Source: JAMZMI01 sp039944535 (lineage in GTDB: Bacteria > Bacteroidota > Bacteroidia > Cytophagales > Cyclobacteriaceae). Taken from it: a stretch of DNA of 64,000 bases. The stretch lies in NCBI GenBank assembly GCA_039944535.1, contig JBDUYP010000007.1:418466-482465 (forward strand), written 5' to 3'. Each line of letters starts with the position of its first letter. The first letter of the stretch is position 1. Positions 25,483 to 33,971 of this stretch are shown here, in pieces. A program made the position numbers and the translations under genes. Below the pieces are notes generated by a model that made no database searches, was not told the origin of the DNA, and saw nothing but the letters and a program-made list of their open reading frames with translations.

Positions 25483-27897
25483 ATGAAAAAACATTTACCT
25501 CTCTTTGTCCTGTTGTTTTTGGCGGGGCTCAGCGCCCAGTCTCAGGCTTTCACCCAAACAGTGAAGGGCAGAATCATAGATCAACAGTCCAAAAGCCCGA
25601 TAGTGGGGGCGACCGTGCTTGTCAAAGACTCTGATCCCCTGCAAGGAAGCACCACCGATGTGAATGGATATTTCCGGATAGCATCTGTCCCGATAGGCAG
25701 GCAAACGTTGGTTTTTTCGTCGATCGGATATCAGAGTAAGACCATTCCTAATATTACGGTGAGTTCAGGCAAGGAGACCATGCTTGAAATAGACCTGATT
25801 GAGTCGCTTATACAAATGGAGGAAGTGGTGATAGTGGCAGATAAACAAGAAAAAGGACAGCCTCAAAATGAAATGGCTACAGTCAGTTCTATCTCGCTGA
25901 GCGTGGAGGAGACCAGTAGAACTCCCGCTACATTTGGTGACCCGGCACGAGCAGCATTGTCTCAGCCGGGAGTAGCCACAGGGGGCGATGATTTACTTAA
26001 TGAAATAGTGATTCGTGGCAATTCCCCTAAAGGAATTCTTTGGAGGCTGGAGGGCGTGGAGATCCCTAACCCCAATCACTTTGCTTCCGTGGGTTCATCT
26101 GCAGGAGGTATTAGCATGTTGAGTTCCAGTGTGCTGAGTAATTCAGATTTCTTCACCGCAGCTTTTCCTGCACAGTATGGAAATGCCTCTTCTGGAATTT
26201 TTGACCTCAAGATGAGAAACGGCAACTTCGATAAACGAGAATATAGTTTCCAGTCTGGATTGCTGGGCATACAGGCCTCAGTGGAGGGACCATTCAGTGA
26301 GCGATCAAATGCTTCCTACTTGATAAACTATCGCTACTCCACTTTGGGGTTATTTTCCGCTATAGGCCTGGATATACTGGGCGATGAGGAAAATGTAACG
26401 TTTCAGGATCTTTCATTCAAGTTTAACATTCCTACTAAGAAAATGGGTCGATTTTCCATTTGGGGCCTGGGAGGGAGAAACACCTATGGGGGTGATTATC
26501 TGGCCGGTAAAAACTTCAAGAGAGATAGTGCGTACGCCGCATATTATGTTGCCAACTTTGGCCCCAACCCTGATTCTATTGCGTACTGGACAGAAAATGA
26601 AAGAGATTTGCAGCACATGGGGGCTGCAGGTGTGACCCATACCATCTACATGGGTAAGAACACCTATCTCGAATCGGTTTTGTCTATGACCGGTCATAGA
26701 ACCCGCTTTACTTATGATTCTATGATAATCAGGCGGATAGATACAGAATTGATAGAAGAAACTGCCGTTCGGTTATCCTCCCTGGTGAATCACAAGTTTA
26801 ATTCACGCAATACGCTAAGGGTAGGAGGGATAGTAAGTCGGCTAAATTATGACCTCAATAGCGTGGAATGGTGGAGCGGAGATCGGGTTTACAATACCTA
26901 CCTGGACGAAAGCGGTCATACATACTTTTATCAGGCGTTTGCTCAGTGGCAGCACAGGCTGAGTGAGCGACTAACGCTAAACTCCGGTGTGCACAGTTCG
27001 TATTTTGGTCTCAATGGCAACACGTATATTGAGCCCAGGCTGGGCTTCAGGTATCAAAAGGATAAGCAGGTGGCCTACACGGGAGGCTTTGGGTTGCATA
27101 GCCGTATGGAGACGATATCGCTATACATGGCACAGCAAAAGCAGGAGGATGGATCTTATGTTCAGCACAATAAAGACCTTGGGTTTTCGAAGGCCGCCCA
27201 TTTCGTGCTTGGGGTAGAGAAGATGATCAAGCCGGATTTCAGGTTCAAATCCGAGGTGTATTACCAGCACTTATATGATGTGCCGGTATGGCCTCTGGAT
27301 ACAGGTACAGCTTTTTTTGGATCTATTTCCATGATAAATCAATATGACGGATACACAGATTTTAAGCTGGCCAATAAAGGAACAGGGAGCAATTATGGTA
27401 TAGAATTTACGTGGGAAAAGTTCTTTACTTCCGATCATTACTTCATGGTCAATACCTCGCTGTATTCTTCCAGATATGAGGGCATAGATGGGGTGAGAAG
27501 AAACACAGTTTTTAATGGAAACTACATTTTCAATATGCTGGGAGGAAAGGAATATGTCTTTAGAAATGGGCGGAGGGTGCTCAACTTAAACGCGAGGCTG
27601 ATTGTGGCAGGAGGCAAGCGCGAAGCGCCAATAAATTTGGAGGCCTCCAGAAACAATGGCTTTACGGTGCGTGATTATACCCGCAATTTTGAAAATAAGC
27701 TGGACCCTTATTGGCGGGTAGACTTTGGAGCTAACTATAAAATAAACAGACCGAAAACCGCTTACGTTTTGTCGCTGAACATTCAGAACCTTTTTGCCGT
27801 GGAAAATGAGTATGCTAGGTACTATGCCAATGGCAAAGTACAGTCTGCTGGGCAGCTAGGCTTCTTCCCTAATTTCAGCTACCGGATCGAGTTCTAG
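25483..27897 (+). CDS. TonB-dependent receptor with carboxypeptidase-like N-terminal domain
   Basis: An 804-aa outer-membrane receptor. After the signal peptide (ending GLSAQSQA) comes a carboxypeptidase-regulatory-like beta domain (residues about 25-110: GRIIDQQSKSPIVGATVLVK, TTDVNGYFRIASVP), then a plug domain (about 120-230, with EIVIRGNSPKGILWRLEGVEI and FPAQYGNASSGIFDLKMRNG) and a barrel ending with an aromatic-rich last strand (FFPNFSYRIEF). Such receptors import large substrates using TonB energy. No SusD-like lipoprotein follows, so a SusCD glycan system is unlikely; the substrate is unknown. The stop is 3 bp from the stop of the convergent YdeI gene. Confidence 0.9.
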   Translation: MKKHLPLFVLLFLAGLSAQSQAFTQTVKGRIIDQQSKSPIVGATVLVKDSDPLQGSTTDVNGYFRIASVPIGRQTLVFSSIGYQSKTIPNITVSSGKETMLEIDLIESLIQMEEVVIVADKQEKGQPQNEMATVSSISLSVEETSRTPATFGDPARAALSQPGVATGGDDLLNEIVIRGNSPKGILWRLEGVEIPNPNHFASVGSSAGGISMLSSSVLSNSDFFTAAFPAQYGNASSGIFDLKMRNGNFDKREYSFQSGLLGIQASVEGPFSERSNASYLINYRYSTLGLFSAIGLDILGDEENVTFQDLSFKFNIPTKKMGRFSIWGLGGRNTYGGDYLAGKNFKRDSAYAAYYVANFGPNPDSIAYWTENERDLQHMGAAGVTHTIYMGKNTYLESVLSMTGHRTRFTYDSMIIRRIDTELIEETAVRLSSLVNHKFNSRNTLRVGGIVSRLNYDLNSVEWWSGDRVYNTYLDESGHTYFYQAFAQWQHRLSERLTLNSGVHSSYFGLNGNTYIEPRLGFRYQKDKQVAYTGGFGLHSRMETISLYMAQQKQEDGSYVQHNKDLGFSKAAHFVLGVEKMIKPDFRFKSEVYYQHLYDVPVWPLDTGTAFFGSISMINQYDGYTDFKLANKGTGSNYGIEFTWEKFFTSDHYFMVNTSLYSSRYEGIDGVRRNTVFNGNYIFNMLGGKEYVFRNGRRVLNLNARLIVAGGKREAPINLEASRNNGFTVRDYTRNFENKLDPYWRVDFGANYKINRPKTAYVLSLNIQNLFAVENEYARYYANGKVQSAGQLGFFPNFSYRIEF

Positions 27898-27900
27898 TGG

Positions 27901-28545
27901 CTATCTGTCATGGAAGCCTTTGCCCTCTATGATTTTGGGTATGCACTTTTCTATCCGTGAGACTCTGGTCTGGGATTGTTTGGGTTGTGAGAAATGCAGG
28001 ATATACCCTCTTTGGCGGCCTGGAGTCAGCGCTTCGAAGGCTTCTTTGAGTTTCGCGTTTTCAGATAGTTTTTGTTCCAGCTCCTCTGGCATGGGTTCGG
28101 GGTTCTTTTTGAAAACCACCTCCAAACCGGCTTTTTCCACCTCCACGGCCTCATATATGTAAGCCTTGATTGTAGATTCCGTTTGTATGATTTGATCTGG
28201 GTTGGTGAATTTAAATAATCGAGAGGCTTGTGAGTTTTCACCAGGCTTGTGTAGGAGCCTCTTTTCATCCTGGAGCAATGATCCCTTGAAGAAACTGATA
28301 AAGGCGTAATCCTTAAATGCGGCTACCATGGCAATGTTTTTCCCCTGGTGTGTGTAGCACGGACAGTCCCACTTGATTTCCTCTTCCAGACCACATTCGG
28401 TAATGATTCTTCGCAGCTGTCTTATTTCTTTTTCCCACGAGTGAACCTTACACTGCGGAGTGCCGCCGTACTTACATCTGCCGCATCCTATGTCGAGGTA
28501 TTCTGCTACTGTTTTTGGTTTTTGTCTTGTCGGTTTTGGTTCCAT
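27901..28545 (-). CDS. YdeI/OmdA-family protein (DUF1801-like)
   Basis: A 214-aa protein. The middle (ECGLEEEIKWDCPCYTHQGKN...FKDYAFISFFKGSLL) is a DUF1801-like domain. The C-terminal part (AFEALTPGRQRGYILHFSQPKQSQTRVSRIEKCI) is the YdeI/OmpD-associated (OmdA) signature. The N terminus has an extra cysteine cluster (GCGRCKYGGTPQC) that could bind a metal, and CPC is also present in the domain. The biochemical role of the family is unknown; some members are linked to antimicrobial-peptide resistance. It stands alone on minus. Confidence 0.82.
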   Translation of the reverse strand: MEPKPTRQKPKTVAEYLDIGCGRCKYGGTPQCKVHSWEKEIRQLRRIITECGLEEEIKWDCPCYTHQGKNIAMVAAFKDYAFISFFKGSLLQDEKRLLHKPGENSQASRLFKFTNPDQIIQTESTIKAYIYEAVEVEKAGLEVVFKKNPEPMPEELEQKLSENAKLKEAFEALTPGRQRGYILHFSQPKQSQTRVSRIEKCIPKIIEGKGFHDR

Positions 28546-28569
28546 CCTAATCTATTAGTTTGACAGTCT

Positions 28570-28950
28570 CTAACCCTGGATTAACCTTCGACTAGGCGGC
28601 CTAAAATACCAGGAAACGCAGATAAGAACAATGAGCAACACTGATGGGAATATTTCTCCGAACGGATCACTTAAAAATATATGAGACGCCAGTGCACCCG
28701 ACATGGCAAAGAAGAATCCTGCGTAAGCCCATTCTTTTAGGAGTGGGAGTTTTGGCAGTATAACAACTACGGTTCCAAGTATTTTCCAGACTCCCAATAT
28801 GCTTAGAAAATAGACAGGGTAGCCAAGATGGTCAACTGTGCGGTCAATTTCATCTTCCATCCGAATAAGCTGGACAATAGCCGATGATACCATACCTAAC
28901 GACATCCATAGAGTGGCGATCCAATAAATAATTTTATCTCTTTTTTTCAT
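28570..28950 (-). CDS. DoxX-like membrane protein
   Basis: A 126-aa protein with four hydrophobic segments (IIYWIATLWMSLGMVSSAIV, YFLSILGVWKILGTVVVILP, EWAYAGFFFAMSGALASHIF, VLLIVLICVSWYF), as in the DoxX-like family. DoxX proteins are small membrane proteins linked to redox or thiosulfate metabolism in some organisms, but this subgroup is uncharacterised. It overlaps the upstream SRPBCC gene by 4 bp and is the last gene of the ArsR operon, so it is probably under the same autoregulated promoter. Confidence 0.85.
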   Translation of the reverse strand: MKKRDKIIYWIATLWMSLGMVSSAIVQLIRMEDEIDRTVDHLGYPVYFLSILGVWKILGTVVVILPKLPLLKEWAYAGFFFAMSGALASHIFLSDPFGEIFPSVLLIVLICVSWYFRPPSRRLIQG

Positions 28951-29411
28951 AACGTTTTTGTTAAGTTTAGTACATCTTGTAGCCTATTATGAGCCCTGTT
29001 GAGCCCTTGCGCAAATGGTAGTTGCAATATCTGATCGCGTATATTTACAGACCGGTATAATACATGCATAGACAATTTACTTTTTTTTGTGCTCACGGAA
29101 GTGAACTCCAGAAACTCTAGTTGCGCGGGGAAACCCGCCATTTCGAAGGTTCTCGTAATTTTTTGATTTGGCACAAACTCATGGATGGCTCCATGGAAAT
29201 CATGCTTGTTTCCCAATGGGTCGGTGGTTTCAAACCGATAACTGCCGTGAGCTCTATTTTCTAGTTTCAATACTTTCGTTCCCATCCATTGTTCTACATA
29301 CTCGGGCTTTTCATAAGCCATAAATAGTAGACTGAGAGGTAGGTTAAAATCTCTCGTGATGATCAGCTCTTGCCTGCCATCCTCGGCAAGAATTTTTGTT
29401 TTAAGTTCCAT
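28947..29411 (-). CDS. SRPBCC (AHSA1-type) ligand-binding domain protein
   Basis: A 154-aa START/Bet v1-like protein of the AHSA1 (activator of Hsp90 ATPase 1-like) group. Visible: ITRDFNLPLSLLFMAYEKPEYVEQWMG at the N terminus (quoted in part), GSYRFETTDPLGNKHDFHG, and the final long helix QGLNRAHNRLQDVL. The fold forms a deep hydrophobic pocket; the ligand is unknown. It overlaps the arsR-type gene by 1 bp and doxX by 4 bp. ArsR-SRPBCC pairs are common in Bacteroidota, where the SRPBCC protein may sense or handle the inducer. Confidence 0.87.
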   Translation of the reverse strand: MELKTKILAEDGRQELIITRDFNLPLSLLFMAYEKPEYVEQWMGTKVLKLENRAHGSYRFETTDPLGNKHDFHGAIHEFVPNQKITRTFEMAGFPAQLEFLEFTSVSTKKSKLSMHVLYRSVNIRDQILQLPFAQGLNRAHNRLQDVLNLTKTL

Positions 29412-29734
29412 TATTGATTGGATTGATGTTTTTTCATAATAGCCTCAAGCCTATTGAAGCGGTCATCCCACACCTGCCTAAAGGGTTCAATAAAATCAGC
29501 TACGCTTTTGAGTTTTTGTGCGTTGAGATGATAATGAATCTCTCTACCCTGCTGCTCTTGCGAAAGCAACTCACACTCAGTTAGAATCTGCAAGTGTTTA
29601 GAAACAGTAGGTCGTGCAGTATCAAAGTTGGCGGCTATGGCTCCTGCCGTAAGCGACTGTGTGGTGACTAGAAGTAGAATGGCTCTGCGAGTGGGATCTG
29701 CAATGGCTTGAAATACGTCTCTCCTTACTTTCAT
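29411..29734 (-). CDS. ArsR-family winged-helix repressor
   Basis: A 107-aa winged-helix regulator. RRDVFQAIADPTRRAILLLV and the recognition-helix region FDTARPTVSKHLQILTECEL are typical of ArsR/SmtB proteins of the type paired with SRPBCC genes. The metal-binding CxC of true ArsR is absent (the wing-side cysteine in TECELL stands alone), so the inducer is probably not a metal. It is the first gene of the operon. Two perfect 16-bp palindromes in its own promoter strongly suggest autorepression. Confidence 0.9.
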   Translation of the reverse strand: MKVRRDVFQAIADPTRRAILLLVTTQSLTAGAIAANFDTARPTVSKHLQILTECELLSQEQQGREIHYHLNAQKLKSVADFIEPFRQVWDDRFNRLEAIMKKHQSNQ

Positions 29735-29736
29735 AT

Positions 29737-29752
29737 GTAGTCATTTGACTAC
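29737..29752. promoter_or_regulatory. ArsR operator 1, perfect 16-bp palindrome
   Basis: GTAGTCATTTGACTAC is a perfect palindrome. It begins 3 bp before the ATG of the arsR-type gene and touches the -7 box, so it covers the expected transcription start. A bound repressor here would block initiation. It shares the GTAGT-ACTAC arms with operator 2. Confidence 0.75.
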
Positions 29753-29783
29753 AAATATATGTGTAGTTAAATAACTACGCAAA
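29752..29783 (-). promoter_or_regulatory. Promoter of the arsR-SRPBCC-doxX operon (TTTG-N20-TATATTTG)
   Basis: On the minus strand TTTG (29780-29783) and TATATTTG (29752-29759) are separated by 20 bp, a full Bacteroidota -33/-7 pair, 17 bp before the ATG. Operator 2 fills the spacer and operator 1 lies just downstream of the -7 box. Confidence 0.7.
29763..29778. promoter_or_regulatory. ArsR operator 2, perfect 16-bp palindrome
   Basis: GTAGTTAAATAACTAC is a perfect palindrome whose centre is 26 bp from that of operator 1. It lies between the -33 and -7 elements. With operator 1 it defines a consensus GTAGTYA-N2-TRACTAC. Confidence 0.75.
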
Positions 29784-29988
29784 TTCTTCTCGTAATTGTC
29801 GGTTTTATTATCTACAATTTCAGGGTATCACATGTCGGCCCCATGCGGTGATCAGAGGTAGAGCGAATAGAGGTAGGTGCTTGTGCGCTGGACTCTCCTA
29901 AAAATCTTTAATGAATCCTTTGCTGCACTTGGTGGTTTATCTATGTAAATTCGCGTTTCGAAACATCGAACTAGTAAATAAATTTTCC

Positions 29989-31084
29989 ATGACATCAGAT
30001 CAGTTGAAAGACTTGAAGAGCCGCGTCTCGGCCTTGAGGGGGTATCTTTGACTATGATACCAAGAAGAAAGAAATAGAAGAAGAAGAGCTGGTGACAGCT
30101 CAGCCGGACTTTTGGAATGACGCTGAAAAGGCGGAGGCAATCCTGAAAGTTATTCGTGGCAAAAAAGCCTGGACAGATGCCTATGAGGAGGTGGAAACCG
30201 CCCTCGAAGAGGTAGAAACTTTGCAGGAGTTTTTGGATGAAGGCGAAGGTACAGAAGAGGAAGTGAATGCGGCTTATAGCAAGGCGCTTGCGCTGGTCGA
30301 GGACCTGGAGATGAAAAAGATGCTCTCAGGTGAGGAAGACCAACTCTCAGCCATGCTGCAAATCACGCCTGGTGCCGGTGGTACGGAGAGCAACGACTGG
30401 GCGGGTATCCTTATGCGGATGTACATCATGTTTGGTGAGGCTCAGGGTTACAAAGTACGCGAGGTTGATTTCCAACCCGGGGATGTGGCTGGCGTAAAGT
30501 CTGTGACACTAGAGTTCGACGGCCCTCTGGCCTATGGTTTTTTGAAATCCGAAAACGGAGTTCACAGATTGGTGCGGATTTCTCCTTTTGATAGCGGTGG
30601 CAGACGACATACTTCCTTTGCCTCTGTGTACGTGTATCCGATCGTCGATGACAGTATCAAGATAGACATTCACCCTAACGATATAGAACTGCAAACTTCG
30701 CGAAGTGGTGGTGCTGGAGGGCAGAATGTGAACAAGGTGGAAACAAAAGTTCAGCTTACGCACAAGCCTTCGGGTATTGTGGTGGTCTGCTCCATAGAGC
30801 GATCGCAGCTGGCCAACCGTGAGCGAGCCATGCAGATGCTGAAATCTCAGCTCTATCAGCTGGAGGTAGAAAAACGAAACGCAGAGCGGGATAAGGTAGA
30901 AGCTGGAAAGATGAAAATCGATTTTGGTTCACAGATCAGAAACTATGTGCTACACCCATACAAATTGATAAAAGATGCACGCACAGGTCATGAACGAACT
31001 GATGTGCAAAATGTGTTAGATGGTGACTTGATGGATTATATCAAGGCATTCCTGCTGGAAGGGCAGGGCACAAAGGAAGATTAG
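29989..31084 (+). CDS. prfB: Peptide chain release factor 2, with programmed +1 frameshift
   Basis: RF2 releases finished peptides at UGA and UAA. The gene is two joined frames: 29989-30048 (20 codons, then in-frame TGA at 30049-30051) and 30050-31084. The junction is the classic RF2 site: AGGGGG, TAT, CTT, TGA, C. The ribosome slips from CTT one base forward, so low RF2 raises RF2 synthesis. The joined product is 364 aa, a normal length. The UGA-recognition tripeptide SPF is in RISPFDSGGRRH and the catalytic GGQ is in SGGAGGQNVNKVET. This is not a pseudogene. Confidence 0.96.
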
Positions 31085-31100
31085 TCAATAGTTAATAGAG

Positions 31101-31143
31101 GGCAGTCCATGGCTCGGTTAGCTGACAAACACCATGGACTGCC
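31101..31143. repeat. 12-bp perfect inverted repeat downstream of prfB
   Basis: GGCAGTCCATGG (31101-31112) and CCATGGACTGCC (31132-31143) are exact reverse complements with a 19-nt loop. The hairpin starts 17 bp after the prfB stop and ends 24 bp before the MFS gene. There is no T-run, so it is not a standard intrinsic terminator. It may stabilise or terminate the prfB mRNA, or be a degenerate dispersed repeat. Confidence 0.7.
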
Positions 31144-31167
31144 AAAATACTAAGGACTAATAGAAGT

Positions 31168-32319
31168 ATGCTAAAGACTTACTCGAAGCAATTCTGGTTG
31201 CTGAGTTTCAGCTCCTACTTATTCTTCACATCATTTTCGATGATTATGGCCGAGCTGCCAGGCTATCTGAGCAGTTTGGGCGGAGAGCAATACCTAGGTC
31301 TTATTATTGGGCTATTTACTGTTACGGCGGCAGTATCCCGGCCTTTTAGCGGAAAGCTCACCGACAAATGGGGGCGCATACCTGTAATGGTGATTGGAGC
31401 TGTGGCGAGTGGAATCGCCGGTTTGCTTTACCCCATGCTGGCAACAGTTTGGGGCTTCTTGCTCATTAGATTGATTCATGGTTTTTCTACTGGCTTTAAG
31501 CCGACGGGTACTTCGGCTTATGTGGCGGATATTGTACCTAAAGAAAGGCGGGGCGAAGCACTTGGCATCAGCAGTTTTTTCGGTACTATAGGCATGTCTC
31601 TGGGGCCATGGATGGGCTCGACTATTTTCGAAAATTTCGGAATCAACACTTTGTTTTATTGCAGCACTGGCTTTGCCATCTTCTCGATTGTCATACTGGC
31701 GGGAATGGAAGAGACCTTAAAGGAAAAAGTGAAATTTAGCTTTTCACTTTTGAAGGTGAATAGGTCAGATATTTATGAGCCAACCGTTCTCATTCCTTCG
31801 GTGATCATGTTTTTGACTGCTGTGACTTTCGGTACTGTGATTACCCTGGCTCCTGACTTCAGTGATTTTCATCAAATTGAAAATAGAGGTTTAATTTTCG
31901 GAGTTCTAACCGGAGCGTCTATGATTACGCGCGTTTTAGGCGGTCGCCTGTCAGATAAGTACGGTCGCAAATCCATGCTGTATTTCAGTACTAGTTTCCT
32001 CTTTGTCAGTATGCTGGTGATAGGAAATTCGACAAATGCTTTTACATTCTTTACTGGCGCCATTCTATTTGGGATGGGCTATGGCATGAACTCTCCTTCG
32101 CTTTTTGCATGGACGATAGACCTAAGTCCCGAAAAATTCAGAGGACGAGGTGTTTCTACCATTTTCATTTTCATGGAAGTAGGTATTGGTCTGGGAGCAC
32201 TTGTGTCAGGCACGGCGTATCAAGGCATGGATGATCGTTTTCCAATGATCTTCGGCCTGGCAGGTTCATTTTCGCTAATTGCATTATTTTACCTGCTCAT
32301 TGTTACCCGAAAAAGATGA
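31168..32319 (+). CDS. MFS transporter
   Basis: A 383-aa major facilitator protein with about 12 hydrophobic segments. The loop 2-3 motif is GKLTDKWGRIPVMV, and its counterpart in the second half is GGRLSDKYGRKSMLY. The N-terminal pattern (FFTSFSMIMAELPGYL...GLIIGLFTVTAAVSRPFSGK) resembles drug/sugar-efflux type MFS members. The substrate is unknown. It overlaps the YhhN gene by 4 bp. Confidence 0.88.
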   Translation: MLKTYSKQFWLLSFSSYLFFTSFSMIMAELPGYLSSLGGEQYLGLIIGLFTVTAAVSRPFSGKLTDKWGRIPVMVIGAVASGIAGLLYPMLATVWGFLLIRLIHGFSTGFKPTGTSAYVADIVPKERRGEALGISSFFGTIGMSLGPWMGSTIFENFGINTLFYCSTGFAIFSIVILAGMEETLKEKVKFSFSLLKVNRSDIYEPTVLIPSVIMFLTAVTFGTVITLAPDFSDFHQIENRGLIFGVLTGASMITRVLGGRLSDKYGRKSMLYFSTSFLFVSMLVIGNSTNAFTFFTGAILFGMGYGMNSPSLFAWTIDLSPEKFRGRGVSTIFIFMEVGIGLGALVSGTAYQGMDDRFPMIFGLAGSFSLIALFYLLIVTRKR

Positions 32320-32972
32320 TCCGAACCCTTACCATTTTGTACTTCGCCCTTGGTGGTGTGAATGTACTTTCTCAAGCCTTCGACTGGACTGAAGTAAACT
32401 TTTATACCAAGCCACTACTAATGCCGCTGCTTGTGTTTTATGTCTTTGTCTATTCGAAAGGTGTGATCACAATGCCGCGCCTGCTTGTTGCAGGAGCACT
32501 TATCTTTTCATGGATAGGCGATGTGGTGCTGATGTGGAAAGGGGAGGAAATATACTTTCTTGGCGGGCTGGGAGCTTTTCTGGTTGCTCAGGTTATCTAC
32601 GCTTTTGCACTGTCCAAGGCCAGCTTCAAGGCTATCAAGTTTGAGATCAAGCCACTTGCACCGCTGCTGCTGTACGGTGCGCTGTTGATGTTTGCCCTGA
32701 TCCGAAAGTCTGGGGATTTGGCACCTGCCATTGCCGTGTATGGCTTGTGCATATTGACGATGCTTAGTGTAGCGAGGTTGAGAAGATGGGGAACAAATAC
32801 GGAAAGCTACAAATTGGCTTTTATTGGGGCGTTTCTATTCGTGATTTCTGATTCTATTTTGGGACTCAACAAGTTTGTGTTTGACTTGCCGATGGCTTCT
32901 TTCTTTGTGATGGCAACTTACATTCCTGCACAGTATTATCTGGTTAAGGGTTTGCTGGAGCATCCTGCGTGA
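32316..32972 (+). CDS. YhhN/TMEM86-family protein (lysoplasmalogenase-like)
   Basis: A 218-aa membrane protein with about eight hydrophobic segments. The conserved acidic residues of the YhhN family are visible in LIFSWIGDVVLMWKG and LFVISDSILGLNKF. Mammalian TMEM86 cleaves the vinyl ether bond of lysoplasmalogens; whether the bacterial protein has this activity is unproven here. It overlaps the MFS gene by 4 bp (ATGA), so they are translationally coupled. Confidence 0.87.
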   Translation: MIRTLTILYFALGGVNVLSQAFDWTEVNFYTKPLLMPLLVFYVFVYSKGVITMPRLLVAGALIFSWIGDVVLMWKGEEIYFLGGLGAFLVAQVIYAFALSKASFKAIKFEIKPLAPLLLYGALLMFALIRKSGDLAPAIAVYGLCILTMLSVARLRRWGTNTESYKLAFIGAFLFVISDSILGLNKFVFDLPMASFFVMATYIPAQYYLVKGLLEHPA

Positions 32973-33033
32973 AATTATTAAAGTGCATCATTTCAAGCTT
33001 AGAAGTAAGATCCTTCCTCTAACTTTAGCTTAA

Positions 33034-33948
33034 TCAGTCTGCGTAGTGGAAGGCGACATTGCCCATGGCAACATCCAGATCGAAGGTGAGTAGGTTAGGG
33101 GCGGAGGCTGAATAGCCCATATTCACAAAGACGTTTTTCTCAACTTGCTCAAAACCCGGCACCAGTTTCATGCCGCAGAATGGGGAGTCTTTGATGTGAA
33201 TGATCACAGGCACATCGCCTTTGGGCAGAAAAACATCCAGATTACCCGCTCCAACGGATGCTTTTACATTGCACTTTTTTTCCATTGATTTACTAAAGTC
33301 CAGCACCGCCTTGCCGAATCCAATATTGGCAATTATGTGCTCAGCGTTTGTGCAATCAACATTTCGAGCCACAAGCGAACCCATATCCACTTTTACCAAA
33401 AAGGTGTCCATGGCGATTGGGTTGGGTTGCCGTGAACTGTAGTCTACCAGCACATCCGCACTTCCGGATCTTATTTTGAGATTTTTGACTCTGGTATCGC
33501 TCAGATCTACATCGGCATTACCAAAGCCATAGTTGAGGTCGAGCTTATAAACCATGTCCGTATCGAAAAGTATTTTCCAATAGTTATTGGTTTCTTCTTC
33601 AGCCCCACCTAGCATGGCGAATAAAATCCCTTCACTGAGGCTGGTTGATTTAAATTCTTGAAGAGCAAGGTTAACCTTGCAGGTGTTGTTGCTGATGTTC
33701 GCTTTGAAGGAAGGGTTAACTTTTTCCAGATCCGGATTTCCGTAGATATTGAGCGGGCCGTATTCCTGATTGGCAGACTTTACAAGGCAGTTGCCCGCAG
33801 AAGCTTCCAAAGAAAAATTTACTGTATCATAACCAGAACAGCCTTTAAGGGAGTAAAACTTCTTTAATTGCCCGTAACTGACTGATACTAAAAGGCCTAA
33901 CGCCACTGAAAAAACCAACCGCAACATGAATCTTGATACGGAATACAA
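33034..33948 (-). CDS. Exported toastrack-like (DUF4097/LiaF-like) protein
   Basis: A 304-aa exported protein. The signal peptide is MLRLVFSVALGLLVSVSYGQ; an upstream ATG adds seven residues, and either start is possible. The mature part is beta-rich, with repeated short strands of the form LNLNYGFGNADVDLSD, VKNLKIRSGSADVLVDYSS and VKASVGAGNLDVFLPKGDVP. This pattern is typical of the right-handed toastrack repeats found in DUF4097 and LiaF C-terminal domains. The function is unknown; such domains often sit in envelope-stress proteins. Last gene before dnaJ, 23 bp away on the same strand. Confidence 0.65.
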   Translation of the reverse strand: MYSVSRFMLRLVFSVALGLLVSVSYGQLKKFYSLKGCSGYDTVNFSLEASAGNCLVKSANQEYGPLNIYGNPDLEKVNPSFKANISNNTCKVNLALQEFKSTSLSEGILFAMLGGAEEETNNYWKILFDTDMVYKLDLNYGFGNADVDLSDTRVKNLKIRSGSADVLVDYSSRQPNPIAMDTFLVKVDMGSLVARNVDCTNAEHIIANIGFGKAVLDFSKSMEKKCNVKASVGAGNLDVFLPKGDVPVIIHIKDSPFCGMKLVPGFEQVEKNVFVNMGYSASAPNLLTFDLDVAMGNVAFHYAD

Positions 33949-33971
33949 TGAATCATGTTGCGATTTTTGGG

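Noticed and set aside
30037..30052. In-frame TGA early in prfB, as a pseudogene, sequencing error or selenocysteine codon
   Set aside because: The exact RF2 frameshift signal is present, the +1 frame continues at once into a full RF2 with SPF and GGQ motifs, and no SECIS-like element is needed to explain it.
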